A stretch of DNA of 64,000 nucleotides from Dehalococcoidia bacterium (GCA_012959605.1 DUCU01000032.1:70455-134454), one strand, 5' to 3'; positions 1-9,041 are shown, counted from the stretch's first letter. Notes: generated from the sequence alone by a model not told the origin. Translations and numbers: made by a program.

Positions 1-19
1 TGATTCAGGAGAGCATCCC

Positions 20-643
20 ATGGCTGACAACGGACACTCCCACGGCGACAACGCAGAATATTACGCACTACGGGCCGAGGCTATCCAAGCACTGCTGATT
101 GAGAAGGGCGTCTGCACCATGGACGATATTATGACCATGGCCGACAAGATTGACTCTCGCTCCCCCGCCGACGGCGCTAAGGTGCTAGCCCACGCCTGGG
201 TTGACCCGGAATACAAAGCCAGGCTCCTGGCCGACGCCGAGTCTGCCCTCCTAGAACTAGGCTATGACTTGCCGGAGACGGCTCCCAAACTCACGGTTTT
301 AGAGAACACGGACGACGTTCACAACATGGCCGTTTGCACGCTATGCTCCTGCTACCCCAGGGCCATCATTGGCCGACCACCCGCCTGGTACAAAGGCCTG
401 GCCTACCGCTCTAGGGTCGTCGTTGACCCACGGGGTGTGCTGCAGGAGTTTGGCACGGAGCTTGATGAGGACGTGCAAGTCCGAGTGATCGACAGCAGCG
501 CCGACTACCGCTATTTGGTCCTGCCCAAGCGCCCCGCCGGGACTGAAGGTATGAGCGAAGAAGACCTGGCCAAGTTGATCACCCAAGAAAGCATGATTGG
601 GGTTGGTTTGGCTCTGACGCCGGAGCAAGTTAGCGCCAGCTAG
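20..643 (+). CDS. nthA: Nitrile hydratase alpha subunit, cobalt type
   Basis: Hydrates nitriles to amides in the cytoplasm as an alpha-beta enzyme whose metal is held entirely by alpha. Seen: 207 aa, usual family length, with the metal-claw motif C106-T-L-C109-S-C111 after AV. Thr after the first Cys is typical of cobalt enzymes (iron types have Ser). The ATG at 20 follows AGGAG at 7-11. The TGA at 1-3 may end the preceding gene; a beta subunit is expected there but lies outside the window. A terminator follows at 663. The homologous thiocyanate hydrolase gamma subunit is the main alternative; the motif alone does not exclude it. Confidence 0.9.
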   Translation: MADNGHSHGDNAEYYALRAEAIQALLIEKGVCTMDDIMTMADKIDSRSPADGAKVLAHAWVDPEYKARLLADAESALLELGYDLPETAPKLTVLENTDDVHNMAVCTLCSCYPRAIIGRPPAWYKGLAYRSRVVVDPRGVLQEFGTELDEDVQVRVIDSSADYRYLVLPKRPAGTEGMSEEDLAKLITQESMIGVGLALTPEQVSAS

Positions 644-662
644 CAATAATCGCCGTAAACCA

Positions 663-697
663 AAAAGTCATTCCAGATGCTATCTGGAATGACTTTT
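663..697. terminator. Bidirectional intrinsic terminator between nthA and surE
   Basis: A perfect 16-bp stem (663-678 with 682-697) closes a 3-base loop. It has T-rich sequence on the plus side and an A run on the other side, which reads as T5 on the minus strand. It sits between convergent nthA and surE and can serve both. Confidence 0.9.
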
Positions 698-727
698 GTT
701 TTTGCTGTGGTGACCCTGTAATCCGTA

Positions 728-1537
728 TTAGTCGGGTCTATCCAGCATCTGTTGGGGAATCTGTCCCAGCAGAATTTCAATGCCAGGCCTGGCCACGTCG
801 TTCCCAAGTCCGATATGTAGCGGCGTAATAGATATGCAGTTGCTCTTGATGGCCGCAATGTCGCTGTCCGGATGGGGTATCTCGGTGCTGGGTTTGTTCC
901 TGGAGATCCAGTACCGCTTCTCTGGCCCAACGTTCTCGGCACGAACGTTTTCCCCCCAGGACCGGCCACCCAAACTGGTAACTCGCACGCCGGCCACCTG
1001 GTTCATCTCGATCTTCGGGATATTAACGTTCAAAAACAGGGTGTCGCCGGTGTAGTCCACAAATTTCTCGGCCAGCGGCTTGAGGATCTTCTCGGCAATG
1101 TCGTACTTGGTGTTGGTCACCGCCGCCACGGAGATGGCAATCGTGTTTATACCGCGCACGAAGCTCTGTATTGCACCACCCACAGTCCCCGAGACCATCA
1201 CGTCATAGCCAACGTTGGAGCCGGCGTTCACTCCGGACACGACCAAGTCTACATTTTCAACCAGACTCTCTAAAGCCAGGATGCAGCTATCGCCGGGCGT
1301 GCCTTCCACTGAAAACGCGCTCACCGGGTATAAGCCATCGCCCTCACCCTGAAATTCTTGTCCGACTGTCCATTCGCCTGCTTTGACCGGCGCATGGAGG
1401 GTTAAACACGCCCCCACACCGCTCTGTTGACGGTCGGGCGCAACCACGACGACCTCACCAACCTGCCGCAGTGCCCGGGCGGCTGCCCAAATGCCTGGAG
1501 CATTGATCCCGTCATCGTTTATAACCAGTATTTTCAT
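728..1537 (-). CDS. surE: 5'/3'-nucleotidase SurE
   Basis: Metal-dependent nucleoside monophosphate phosphatase of the SurE family, a cytoplasmic stationary-phase survival protein. Seen: the protein opens directly with the family N-terminus MKILVINDDGINAPG, in which D8-D9 are metal ligands, followed by the conserved SGVNAGSNVGYD stretch near residue 98 and the SGTVGGA element. An in-frame codon 33 bases further upstream also exists, but it would add 11 residues absent from the family, so the ATG at 1537 is chosen. Length is 269 aa, normal for SurE. It stands alone on the minus strand. Confidence 0.95.
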   Translation of the reverse strand: MKILVINDDGINAPGIWAAARALRQVGEVVVVAPDRQQSGVGACLTLHAPVKAGEWTVGQEFQGEGDGLYPVSAFSVEGTPGDSCILALESLVENVDLVVSGVNAGSNVGYDVMVSGTVGGAIQSFVRGINTIAISVAAVTNTKYDIAEKILKPLAEKFVDYTGDTLFLNVNIPKIEMNQVAGVRVTSLGGRSWGENVRAENVGPEKRYWISRNKPSTEIPHPDSDIAAIKSNCISITPLHIGLGNDVARPGIEILLGQIPQQMLDRPD

Positions 1538-1646
1538 GTGTCTTTTATGCCTAGACCGTGTATTTATCAATAATAATGGCCGGCCATTATTTTATCAGGT
1601 GCTTTTTCCAAACACAAAAGGGACGCGTCAGGTTACGTCACAATAT

Positions 1647-1746
1647 CAGTCATTCCGGGTAAAAGGCCGATTTCGTGCAATTGCGTGGAGATCTGCCGCC
1701 AGTAATGAGAATCTTCGTCGGCCTGCGGCACTCCTCAGAATGACAG
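1647..1746. repeat. Intergenic MITE/REP-like element
   Basis: The roughly 100-base stretch begins CAGTCATTC and ends with its near inverse GAATGACAG. Its minus strand begins TGTCATTCTGAGGAG and contains a CGAAGATTCTC-like end. Intergenic repeats of the form GTCATTCTGAGxxG...CGAAGAATCTC are common in Chloroflexota and other genomes. Only one copy is seen here, so the repeat status is inferred from the signature. Confidence 0.45.
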
Positions 1747-1772
1747 GCGTTGGCGGGATCACGCTAATAAAA

Positions 1773-1804
1773 AAAGGGCACCCCACTTATGTGGGGTGCC
1801 CTTT
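1773..1804 (-). terminator. Intrinsic terminator of the coxSLM operon
   Basis: A 14-bp G/C-rich stem (1773-1786 with 1791-1804) has a 4-base loop. Read on the minus strand it is followed by a run of seven T. It lies 24 bases past the stop of the last gene of the minus-strand operon. Confidence 0.9.
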
Positions 1805-1827
1805 GTGAATGCTACCTTGTCGGTTGC

Positions 1828-2715
1828 TTAGTTGTGATGAGCAAAGCCTGTGGCGTGGTAGATCGCATGTTTCAGCTCGATGGCCGCCATGGCTTGGCGG
1901 TATTCAGCCGAGGCGAAAACATCTCCAAAGACGTCAGAACCCAAATCGTTATGGATCAGGCTTGTCGCCGCGACGATGTTCTCTTCGTTCAACTCTTTCC
2001 CGACGAGAGCTTGTTCGACAGAAGGCCCGCGTGTGGGAATTGGTGTGAACCCGCCTACCGCTACTCTAGCGGCAGTGCAGATGTTGTTCTCCACGGTCAC
2101 CACGATTCCAGCGCCCACCACGGCAAAGGACGTGGCCGGATGGGCCATTTTGGCGTACTCGGCATGCTGGTTGGCGGCCAAGACCGGCATCTCGATGGTT
2201 GTGAGAATCTCATTCTCTCCCAAGGCCGTCTCGAACGGACCAAGAAAGAAATCGTCGGCAGACACGGTTCGGGAACCGCCGCGCATGATGCCGCCAGTTC
2301 CCTGGATGGTGAACTTGGCGTCCATTACCTTCAGCACCGTGGGCAGGTCTGATGCAGGGTCCGCGTGGGAGATGTTCCCGCCGATGGTCCCTCGGTTCCT
2401 CACCTGAGGATCACCGATGCCGTACGCCGTTTCCCAGAGGATACCGGCATTGTCTTTTACGTCATGTGAGTCGGCGATCTCTGCGTGGGTGGTGAGAGCG
2501 CCGATGCGCAGGATGCCGTTTGCGACGGATATCCCCCGCATTTCCTCGATTCCGCCAATGTCGATCAGCATCAGAATGCTGGTCAGGCGCAATTTCATCA
2601 TCGGCAAGAGACTGTGGCCGCCAGCAATGATCTTGGCGCCGGGGTTGCTAGCTAGAAGCTGGATGGCTTCTGAGACGGAACTGGCTTTCTGGTAATCAAA
2701 TTTTGTTGCAAACAT
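1828..2715 (-). CDS. coxM: FAD-binding medium subunit of a CoxSLM-type molybdenum hydroxylase
   Basis: Electron-transfer subunit that binds FAD and passes electrons from the iron-sulfur subunit to an acceptor. Seen: 295 aa, normal length, with both FAD diphosphate-binding signatures of the family: AGGHSLLP at 31-38 and T110-IGGNISHADP at 110-120. The ATG at 2715 follows GGGGAG, and only three bases separate it from the coxL stop. It is the last gene of the S-L-M operon and is followed by a terminator. The family includes CO, xanthine, nicotinate and other aldehyde/N-heterocycle dehydrogenases; the substrate cannot be read from this subunit. Confidence 0.93.
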   Translation of the reverse strand: MFATKFDYQKASSVSEAIQLLASNPGAKIIAGGHSLLPMMKLRLTSILMLIDIGGIEEMRGISVANGILRIGALTTHAEIADSHDVKDNAGILWETAYGIGDPQVRNRGTIGGNISHADPASDLPTVLKVMDAKFTIQGTGGIMRGGSRTVSADDFFLGPFETALGENEILTTIEMPVLAANQHAEYAKMAHPATSFAVVGAGIVVTVENNICTAARVAVGGFTPIPTRGPSVEQALVGKELNEENIVAATSLIHNDLGSDVFGDVFASAEYRQAMAAIELKHAIYHATGFAHHN

Positions 2716-2718
2716 CGT

Positions 2719-5070
2719 TTAGCTCCCCTGTTGCTGGCGAATGGCCCGCCAGACTTTTTCCGGGGTTAGTGGCATTTCCAGGCTGGTGATGCCCAGTGGT
2801 CGCAGAGCGTCGATCACCGCGTTGTACACGGTAACCGTGGAGGCGATGGCCCCAGTCTCACCGATACCCTTTACGCCCAACGGGTTGTGGGGCGACGGCG
2901 TTTCGGTGCTAAGCACTTCCATGTTTGGCAGTAGGTGTGCCCGTGGCAGCGCGTAGTCGACCATGGAGCCAGTTATCAACTGGCCATCGTCGTTGTAGAC
3001 CGCGCCCTCCCACAGAGCCTGCCCAATGCCTTGTACAACTCCGCCGTGAACCTGGCCTTCAACAATCATCGGGTTTATTTGAGGACCGCAGTCGTCGCCG
3101 GCGATATACCGCCGAATTACGATATGTCCGTTGTCGGCATCTACATCTACCACTGCCAAGTGGGTGCCGAAAGGGTAAACGAAGTTTGGCGGGTCATAGA
3201 AGGCCGAAGCCTCAAGACCGGGCTCCATTCCTTCCGGCAGGTTCCAGGCCACGTTGGCCATGGTTGCCAACTCCTGGATTGACTTGGTCTGGTCTGGAGA
3301 TCCCTTTACGGTGAAATGGCCGTCGACGTATTCAACGTCGGCCTCCGCGGCTTCCAGCAGGTGGGCTGCCAAGAGTCGGGCCTTTTCTTTGATCTTTCGG
3401 GCCGCGAGGACCATGGCCGCCGCGCCGACTGCTGTGGTCCGGCTGCCGTAGGTTCCCCAGCCCATGGGGGTGTTGCTGGTGTCGCCGTGGACGATGGAAA
3501 CATCGTCCACATCAACGCCTAATTCGTCAGATATTATCTGGGCAAAGGTTGTTTCCTCTCCCTGACCGTGGGGGGAGATTCCGGAGTAGACATTGACCTT
3601 TCCGGTGGGATGGAACCGCACAATCGCGCTCTCCCACAGACCACCACCGAAACCAACCGCACCAGCGACCTGGGAAGGGCCAAGGCCGCAGATTTCGGCA
3701 TAGCAAGTAACACCGATGCCCATGTAATGGCCGCTCTCCTGCAACCTGGTCTGCTCTTGGCGCAGGGCCTGATAATCGGCCTGGCCTAGAACCATGTTCA
3801 ACAGCGGTTCGTAGTCGCCACTGTCGTAGGTGATACCGCTGGCAACGTCGTGTCCGTCTTCAAACTTGGGTATCAGGTTCTTCCGGCGCAGTTCAACGGG
3901 GTCAATACCCAGCTCGACTGCCAACAGGTCAACCAGTCGTTCCACCAAGAAGGTGGCTTCCGGACGACCCGCACCGCGGTAGGCATCCACCGGAGTAGTG
4001 TTGCTGAACACGCCGTAGACGTCGGCTTTGGTGGCTCCAATGTCGTAGGCGCCAGAGTAAATCAGCCCATGCAAAATGGTCGGCACACCGGGGCCGGCAG
4101 TGGAAAGGTAAGCCCCCATACCGGCGTAGATCTTGGTCCGGATGGCCGTGATCTTACCTTCTCGCGTCGCTGCCATCTCCACGTACTCAACATGGTCGCG
4201 GCCATGGATGGTAGACAAGAACCCCTCGGAACGGGTGGCGGTCCACTTGACCGGGAGGCCCAACTGCATGGAGCAGAAGGACGCGATCATCTCATCGGCG
4301 TACATGGGAATCTTGCTGCCAAACCCACCACCGACTTCAGTAGCAATAACCCGTATCTTATGCTCGCCAATACCAGTGACCAATGAAGCCAAAAAGCGGC
4401 AGATATGAGGATTTTGACTGGTGCTCCAGAGAGTCAATTCCCCCGTGGCTCTTGTCCAGCTAGCCACTGCAGAGCGAGGTTCCATGGCGTTGGGAATCAA
4501 CCGTTGTTGGATGATTTTGTCTTTAACAATCACATCGGCAGCTTCAAATGCGACATCGGTGTCGCCGCCTTCGGCCACCCAGTGAAAGGCCTGGTTATTG
4601 GGTGCGTCTTCGTGCAACTGAGGCGCGCCCGGCTGCATCGCTGCTTCAGGGTTGGTTACCGCCGGCAGCGGTGAATAATCAACGTTAATCAATTCCAGGG
4701 CATCTTCTGCCTGGTATCGGTCCTCAGCCACCACCACGGCCACGGCGTCACCCTGATAGCGGGCCACATCTTTAGCAATGGATGGGTGGGCGACAGCCAC
4801 CAAGTCTGCTCCCGGCGGAACCCAGGCGCAGGGGATGGGATTCAACACGCCGTCCGTATCAGCTCCGGTATATATCGCCACCACCCCTGGCGCTGCGGCC
4901 GCTGCGGAGGTATCTACACTATTAATCTTGGCGTGGGCGTGGGGACTGCGAAGGATGGCTGCGTAGAGCATCCCCGGAAGTTGAACATCGTCTGTGTAGG
5001 TTGCGCCGCCGGTGATTAACCTTGGGTCTTCACGGCGACGTATACCCGATCCAAATATTCTTGTCGTCAT
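2719..5070 (-). CDS. coxL: Molybdopterin-binding large subunit, form II CoxL-like
   Basis: Catalytic subunit of a xanthine oxidase-family Mo hydroxylase holding the molybdopterin cytosine dinucleotide cofactor. Seen: 783 aa, GGGFGSK at 247-253, active-site loop A363-YRGAG-R369, and the C-terminal KGIGETGA with its conserved Glu near residue 740. AYRGAGR is the form II signature. True form I CO dehydrogenases carry AYxCSFR with the Cys that binds copper, and that Cys is absent here. CO oxidation is therefore unproven and another carbonyl or heterocyclic substrate is as likely. The ATG follows GAGGAG. No maturation genes (coxD, E, F, G) are visible nearby. Confidence 0.93.
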   Translation of the reverse strand: MTTRIFGSGIRRREDPRLITGGATYTDDVQLPGMLYAAILRSPHAHAKINSVDTSAAAAAPGVVAIYTGADTDGVLNPIPCAWVPPGADLVAVAHPSIAKDVARYQGDAVAVVVAEDRYQAEDALELINVDYSPLPAVTNPEAAMQPGAPQLHEDAPNNQAFHWVAEGGDTDVAFEAADVIVKDKIIQQRLIPNAMEPRSAVASWTRATGELTLWSTSQNPHICRFLASLVTGIGEHKIRVIATEVGGGFGSKIPMYADEMIASFCSMQLGLPVKWTATRSEGFLSTIHGRDHVEYVEMAATREGKITAIRTKIYAGMGAYLSTAGPGVPTILHGLIYSGAYDIGATKADVYGVFSNTTPVDAYRGAGRPEATFLVERLVDLLAVELGIDPVELRRKNLIPKFEDGHDVASGITYDSGDYEPLLNMVLGQADYQALRQEQTRLQESGHYMGIGVTCYAEICGLGPSQVAGAVGFGGGLWESAIVRFHPTGKVNVYSGISPHGQGEETTFAQIISDELGVDVDDVSIVHGDTSNTPMGWGTYGSRTTAVGAAAMVLAARKIKEKARLLAAHLLEAAEADVEYVDGHFTVKGSPDQTKSIQELATMANVAWNLPEGMEPGLEASAFYDPPNFVYPFGTHLAVVDVDADNGHIVIRRYIAGDDCGPQINPMIVEGQVHGGVVQGIGQALWEGAVYNDDGQLITGSMVDYALPRAHLLPNMEVLSTETPSPHNPLGVKGIGETGAIASTVTVYNAVIDALRPLGITSLEMPLTPEKVWRAIRQQQGS

Positions 5071-5072
5071 GG

Positions 5073-5537
5073 TTAGCTCCTCATTACTTCGGCGGCTGCC
5101 TGGATCGACTTAACGATGTTCTGGTAGCCGGTACAGCGACAGATGTTGCCCTTTAGTCCATCGCGGATTTCATCGTCAGATGGATTAGCATTTTTCTTGA
5201 GCAATTCCATCGTGGTGATGATCATTCCGGAGGTGCAGTAGCCGCATTGCAGGCCATGATTGTTCCAGAACGCCTCTTGCACCGGGTCTAATTCACCGTT
5301 ATTAGAGACGCCTTCGATAGTCGTAATCTCACTTCCATTGGCTTGGACTGCCAGACAGGTGCAGGATTTAACCGTCTTGCCGTCCATGCTCACCACACAT
5401 GCGCCACATTGGCTAGTGTCACAGCCAATCTTGGTGCCCGTCAGCCCCAGATCGTCTCTGATGAAATGAACTAGCAGTAAGCGTGGATCTACGTCTTTTT
5501 CTTGGACTTTTCCGTTTACGGTTAGCTGAATATTCAA
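5073..5537 (-). CDS. coxS: [2Fe-2S] small subunit of a CoxSLM-type molybdenum hydroxylase
   Basis: Carries two [2Fe-2S] clusters that relay electrons from the Mo site to FAD. Seen: 154 aa; plant-type ferredoxin cluster ligands C39, C44, C47, C59, and the all-helical second cluster C98, C101, C133, C135 (CGYC...CRC). The start is a TTG at 5537, supported by GGGAG five bases upstream. It is the first gene of the operon, two bases before coxL. The S-L-M order is the one described for form II (BMS-type) clusters, whereas form I operons run M-S-L. Confidence 0.95.
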   Translation of the reverse strand: MNIQLTVNGKVQEKDVDPRLLLVHFIRDDLGLTGTKIGCDTSQCGACVVSMDGKTVKSCTCLAVQANGSEITTIEGVSNNGELDPVQEAFWNNHGLQCGYCTSGMIITTMELLKKNANPSDDEIRDGLKGNICRCTGYQNIVKSIQAAAEVMRS

Positions 5538-5796
5538 GATTGCTCCCTTGCGTGATGAATAAACGGTATATAAATGCCTTGGCCAGGCGTGGATTAAGCT
5601 CAGGCGGCAGAAGTGCCCAGAGTATATACTTGGCCAGATACAGCGTCAACGGCCTGTAGCCAGGCATGGATTCACGGCTGTAGTTGCGCAAATATTAGGC
5701 TGGCACTATCATTTTATCTGCGTCTAATTCACGGAGCCTAAATCCCCCGTCCTTTGGCTTTGATTTAAACCAAGCTCCAAACGGCCAATATTAAGG

Positions 5797-7110
5797 ATGA
5801 CAATGTTCCCTCAGAGTGTTTTTCCCGATAGCGCTGAAGTCGACTCGCAAGGCGAGCTGATTCTGGGCGGCTGCAAGGCCAGCGACTTAGCCGCAGAGTA
5901 CGGCACCCCGGTGTACGTGCTGGACGAAGACACCCTACGGGCTCGCTGCCGCAGCTTTATTGATGAGTTTCGCAAGATTTACCCCGCCACCAGCGTCTCT
6001 TACGCCTGCAAGGCCTACATCAATCCCATCTTAGCCAAACTATTTTTGGAAGAGGGCATGGGCTTTGACGTTGTATCCGGGGGTGAGTTAGCCACCACGG
6101 TCAGCGCGGGAATCCCCATGGATGAGGTCTATTTTCACGGCAACAATAAAACCCCTCAGGAGCTTGAAGAGGCGTTGGAACACTCCATTGGCTGGGTGGT
6201 TGTGGACAGCTTCCACGAGATTGAACTGCTGGACCGATTGGCCGGAGAGGCTGGAAAGACCCAGGACATTCTCATCAGAGTATCTCCGGGCGTTGACCCT
6301 CACACTCATGAGTACACCACCACCGGCATATTGGACTCTAAGTTTGGCTTTTCGATTCAGACAGGCCACGCTGCCGAAGCCATCCGTTTGGGCTTGGCCG
6401 CCAAGAACCTGAATCTGCACGGCCTGCATTTCCATTTGGGCTCCCCGATCTTTGAGTTGGAGCCGTACCGCGTGGCCGTTGACCTGGTGCTTAGATTTGC
6501 CGCCCAGTTCCGCGAAGAAGGACTTGAGCTGCAGCGTTTCAGCCCTGGTGGCGGGTTCGCCATTAGCTACAAGCGTGAGGATGAGCCACCCGCAGTGTCC
6601 GACTACGCCGAGGCGATTATCTCCACTATGACGGAAACCTGCCAAGACCTAGGCATGGAACTACCGTCTCTGGTGATTGAACCTGGCCGGGCGATCATCG
6701 GACCCGCCGGTGTTGCTCTCTACCGCGTTGGGGCGATTAAAGACGTGCCAGGTGTTAGGAAATTCGTCAGTGTTGACGGCGGCATGGGCGACAACATTAG
6801 GCCCGCGCTCTATCAAGCAGAATACGAAGTCCTTGCCGCCAACAAGGCCAATCAGGAGCTGGTGGAAAAAGTAACTATCGCCGGCAAGTACTGCGAATCT
6901 GGTGACCTTCTGGCCACGGACGTGATGATGCCTAAGCTGGAGGCTGGTGACCTGCTGGCAATACCTGCCGCCGGCGCCTACTGTCCCTCCATGGCCAGCA
7001 CCTACAACATGAACCCAAAGCCGCCAATGGTCCTGGTCAAAGACGGCAAAAGCCGCCTGATTCGCCGCAGAGAGACCTACCAAGATTTACTACACCTCGA
7101 CCTGGTATAA
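5797..7110 (+). CDS. lysA: Diaminopimelate decarboxylase
   Basis: PLP enzyme that decarboxylates meso-diaminopimelate to L-lysine, the last step of lysine biosynthesis. Seen: 437 aa fold type III decarboxylase with the PLP lysine in YACKAY (K72), the phosphate-binding SPGGGF, EPGRAI, and CESGD with the active-site Cys contributed across the dimer. Two in-frame ATGs compete (5797 and 5803). AAGG at 5793-5796 abuts the first, so 5803 with a 6-base spacer may be the real start. The gene is monocistronic and is followed by the holB promoter. Confidence 0.95.
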   Translation: MTMFPQSVFPDSAEVDSQGELILGGCKASDLAAEYGTPVYVLDEDTLRARCRSFIDEFRKIYPATSVSYACKAYINPILAKLFLEEGMGFDVVSGGELATTVSAGIPMDEVYFHGNNKTPQELEEALEHSIGWVVVDSFHEIELLDRLAGEAGKTQDILIRVSPGVDPHTHEYTTTGILDSKFGFSIQTGHAAEAIRLGLAAKNLNLHGLHFHLGSPIFELEPYRVAVDLVLRFAAQFREEGLELQRFSPGGGFAISYKREDEPPAVSDYAEAIISTMTETCQDLGMELPSLVIEPGRAIIGPAGVALYRVGAIKDVPGVRKFVSVDGGMGDNIRPALYQAEYEVLAANKANQELVEKVTIAGKYCESGDLLATDVMMPKLEAGDLLAIPAAGAYCPSMASTYNMNPKPPMVLVKDGKSRLIRRRETYQDLLHLDLV

Positions 7111-7157
7111 ACCTGACTCATAGTGTCCTTGCGTTGTATTAATTGGTAGAATTCAGG

Positions 7158-7185
7158 TTGAATACAATATCCTTCAGTTTATAAT
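7158..7185 (+). promoter_or_regulatory. Sigma-70-like promoter for holB
   Basis: TTGAAT (7158-7163) and a perfect TATAAT (7180-7185) are 16 bases apart, with the -10 box 20 bases before the holB ATG. Pattern match only. Confidence 0.55.
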
Positions 7186-7205
7186 CAAGTGGAAAGCAGG
7201 TTTTT

Positions 7206-8225
7206 ATGTGGACCATCTTTGGTCAAGATCATCTGCTCAAACGGCTTGAGCCAAGCCTCAAGCAACGGCGGCAGTCCCACGCCTACCTGCTGAGCGGCCC
7301 ATCTCATGTGGGCAAAATGGCACTTGCCACTAATATGTGCCAGGCCGTAAATTGTTTAGACGGATTCGGTGAGCCCTGCGGTTCTTGCACACAGTGCACC
7401 AGAATAGCCCAGGGGCATCATTCCGACATCCGAATTCTGGCTCCCGGCCAAGGTGAAGAAGGCCGGTCTGCCAAAACTATGATTGGCATCAACGAAATAA
7501 AAGAAGCACTGCGCCGCGTGCACTTAAACCCTTACGAGGGTTCCACAAGCGTAGTGATTATAGATGGCGCTGAATCCATGAGCGACGATGGCGCCAATGC
7601 TCTGTTAAAAACCCTGGAAGAACCGCCCCCGCAGGTCATGTTCCTGCTACTCACAGCCAATGAAGACGCCGTATTGCCCACGGTCCGATCACGCTGCCAA
7701 ACCATGATCTTGGTGCCGTTACCCAAAGACAAGATGATCGAACGGCTGGTCACCGATCACCAAGCAACGCCAGAGTTGGCGGAACAATTGTTCCGCCTCT
7801 CACGGGGTTGTCTTGGTTGGGCCATTGGCGCGTTGGAGAATTCGCAGGTATTGGAACAACGACAAGCAGACCTAGAGAAGATCAAAGAAACCCTGGATGC
7901 GGGACTGGAAACCCGTTTCACCTACGCCAACGAAGTTGCCTCCCTATTTGGCACCGACCGAGATGCCGCTAAGGACTTATTGGCCCTTTGGCTCCGTTGG
8001 TGGCGGGACCTTCTCTTAATCAAAGAGGGCGCGGAAGAATTTCTCCATAATTCGGACCACGCGGATTCCTTAAGGAACCAAGCGTCAGGCTTGAGCACGG
8101 CAGAAATCGTGCAGTTTATCAACCGGCTGATGCAAACGTTGTCGAATCTAGATAGTAACGTCAGCCCACGTCTGGCGATGGAAGTTTTAATGCTGAATCT
8201 ACCAATTGAAGCAGGCCAAGTATGA
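7206..8225 (+). CDS. holB: DNA polymerase III delta-prime subunit
   Basis: Clamp-loader subunit of the replicative polymerase. Seen: 339 aa AAA+ protein with a degenerate P-loop GPSHVGKM (31-38), where Met replaces the usual Thr/Ser as expected for delta-prime, a zinc module C50...C58-x2-C61-x2-C64, and sensor motif SRC near residue 164. AGCAGG precedes the ATG by five bases. Its TGA overlaps the next start (ATGA at 8222-8225), so translation is coupled. holB followed by a PSP1 gene is the conserved holB-yaaT order of Firmicutes. Confidence 0.93.
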   Translation: MWTIFGQDHLLKRLEPSLKQRRQSHAYLLSGPSHVGKMALATNMCQAVNCLDGFGEPCGSCTQCTRIAQGHHSDIRILAPGQGEEGRSAKTMIGINEIKEALRRVHLNPYEGSTSVVIIDGAESMSDDGANALLKTLEEPPPQVMFLLLTANEDAVLPTVRSRCQTMILVPLPKDKMIERLVTDHQATPELAEQLFRLSRGCLGWAIGALENSQVLEQRQADLEKIKETLDAGLETRFTYANEVASLFGTDRDAAKDLLALWLRWWRDLLLIKEGAEEFLHNSDHADSLRNQASGLSTAEIVQFINRLMQTLSNLDSNVSPRLAMEVLMLNLPIEAGQV

Positions 8226-9037
8226 CCCAAGTTGTGGGCGTACGCTGGAGAGAAGCAGACCCGGTGAGCTACGCCACTGCAGAAGATTTCACCCTGCCAA
8301 TGAAAAGCTACGTGGTTGTGCAGATGGAGAAATCCCAGGAATTAGCCAGGGTTTGCCGCGATAGCAAACAATTGGTGGCCTGCCTCCCCGATTCGGGCCT
8401 CGGAATGCGCGTCGTGCACAGGGCCCACGGCCGGTGACCTTGGCCGCTTGCAACAGAACCGTGAATCTGAAGAAGTGACCTTCAAGATTGCCCGTAAAAA
8501 GCCAGGGAATTAAACATTCCCATGAAGATCGTAGGCGCACATTACACCTTTCACCACTCTCGCATGGTGGTGACATTTGGCGCAGAGGGTCGGGTCGACT
8601 TTCGTCCGTTGATCCACGCATTGAGCTCAGCTACCGGTGGCCGAGTCGAATTGCGGCAGGTTGGCGACCGAGACATCGCCAAGCTGACTGGTGGAATTGG
8701 CCGTTGCGGAAACGAACTATGTTGCGTCAAATGGATAGACAAATTTGAATCCGCATCTGTTCGCATGGCCAAAGAACAGTCGCTGCCCATCAGTGCCGAG
8801 GGGCTTGCCGGCGCCTGTGGTCGACTGCGATGCTGCCTGCGGTTTGAGTACGACCAATACCGCCAGGTCAACAAGTTGCTGCCTAAGATTGGGGAATTGG
8901 TGGGGACGCCTTCAGGAGCAGCCACAGTAATCGTGGGACACCGGATGAAAGAAACAGTATCGGTCCGCTACGACGATGACCGGGTGTTGGAACTACCCCT
9001 GGCAGAAGTTGTCGCGAACCAACCTTCACGCAACTAA
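8222..9037 (+). pseudogene. PSP1-domain (RicT/YaaT-like) gene with two compensating frameshifts
   Basis: Reads in one frame from the ATG at 8222 (MTQVVGVRWREADPVSY, a standard PSP1 N-terminus) to about HRA at 8425. It continues one base later as TAGDLGRLQQNRESEE in the next frame up to about 8500, then returns to the first frame as ELNIPMKIV and runs to 9037. Conserved RCGNELCC and ACGRLRCC cysteine motifs are intact. Apparent changes are an extra base in GGGCCC (8421-8426) and a missing base in 8496-8507. The repaired product is about 271 aa, normal for RicT/YaaT, whose B. subtilis member binds an Fe-S cluster and aids RNA maturation. All three segments keep family residues, so a sequencing error is as likely as real decay. 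The intact 3' part alone is 8522-9037. Confidence 0.8.
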
Positions 9038-9041
9038 AAGT

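Noticed and set aside
5419-5691. 90-codon minus-strand frame upstream of and overlapping coxS
   Set aside because: Overlaps coxS by over 100 bases in another frame and turns into an Arg/Lys/Ser-rich shadow there; only the first 50 codons look protein-like and they have no ribosome site.
8435-8437. TGA in the PSP1 gene as another selenocysteine codon
   Set aside because: Read-through gives no family sequence, whereas a +1 shift does; PSP1 has no Sec position here.
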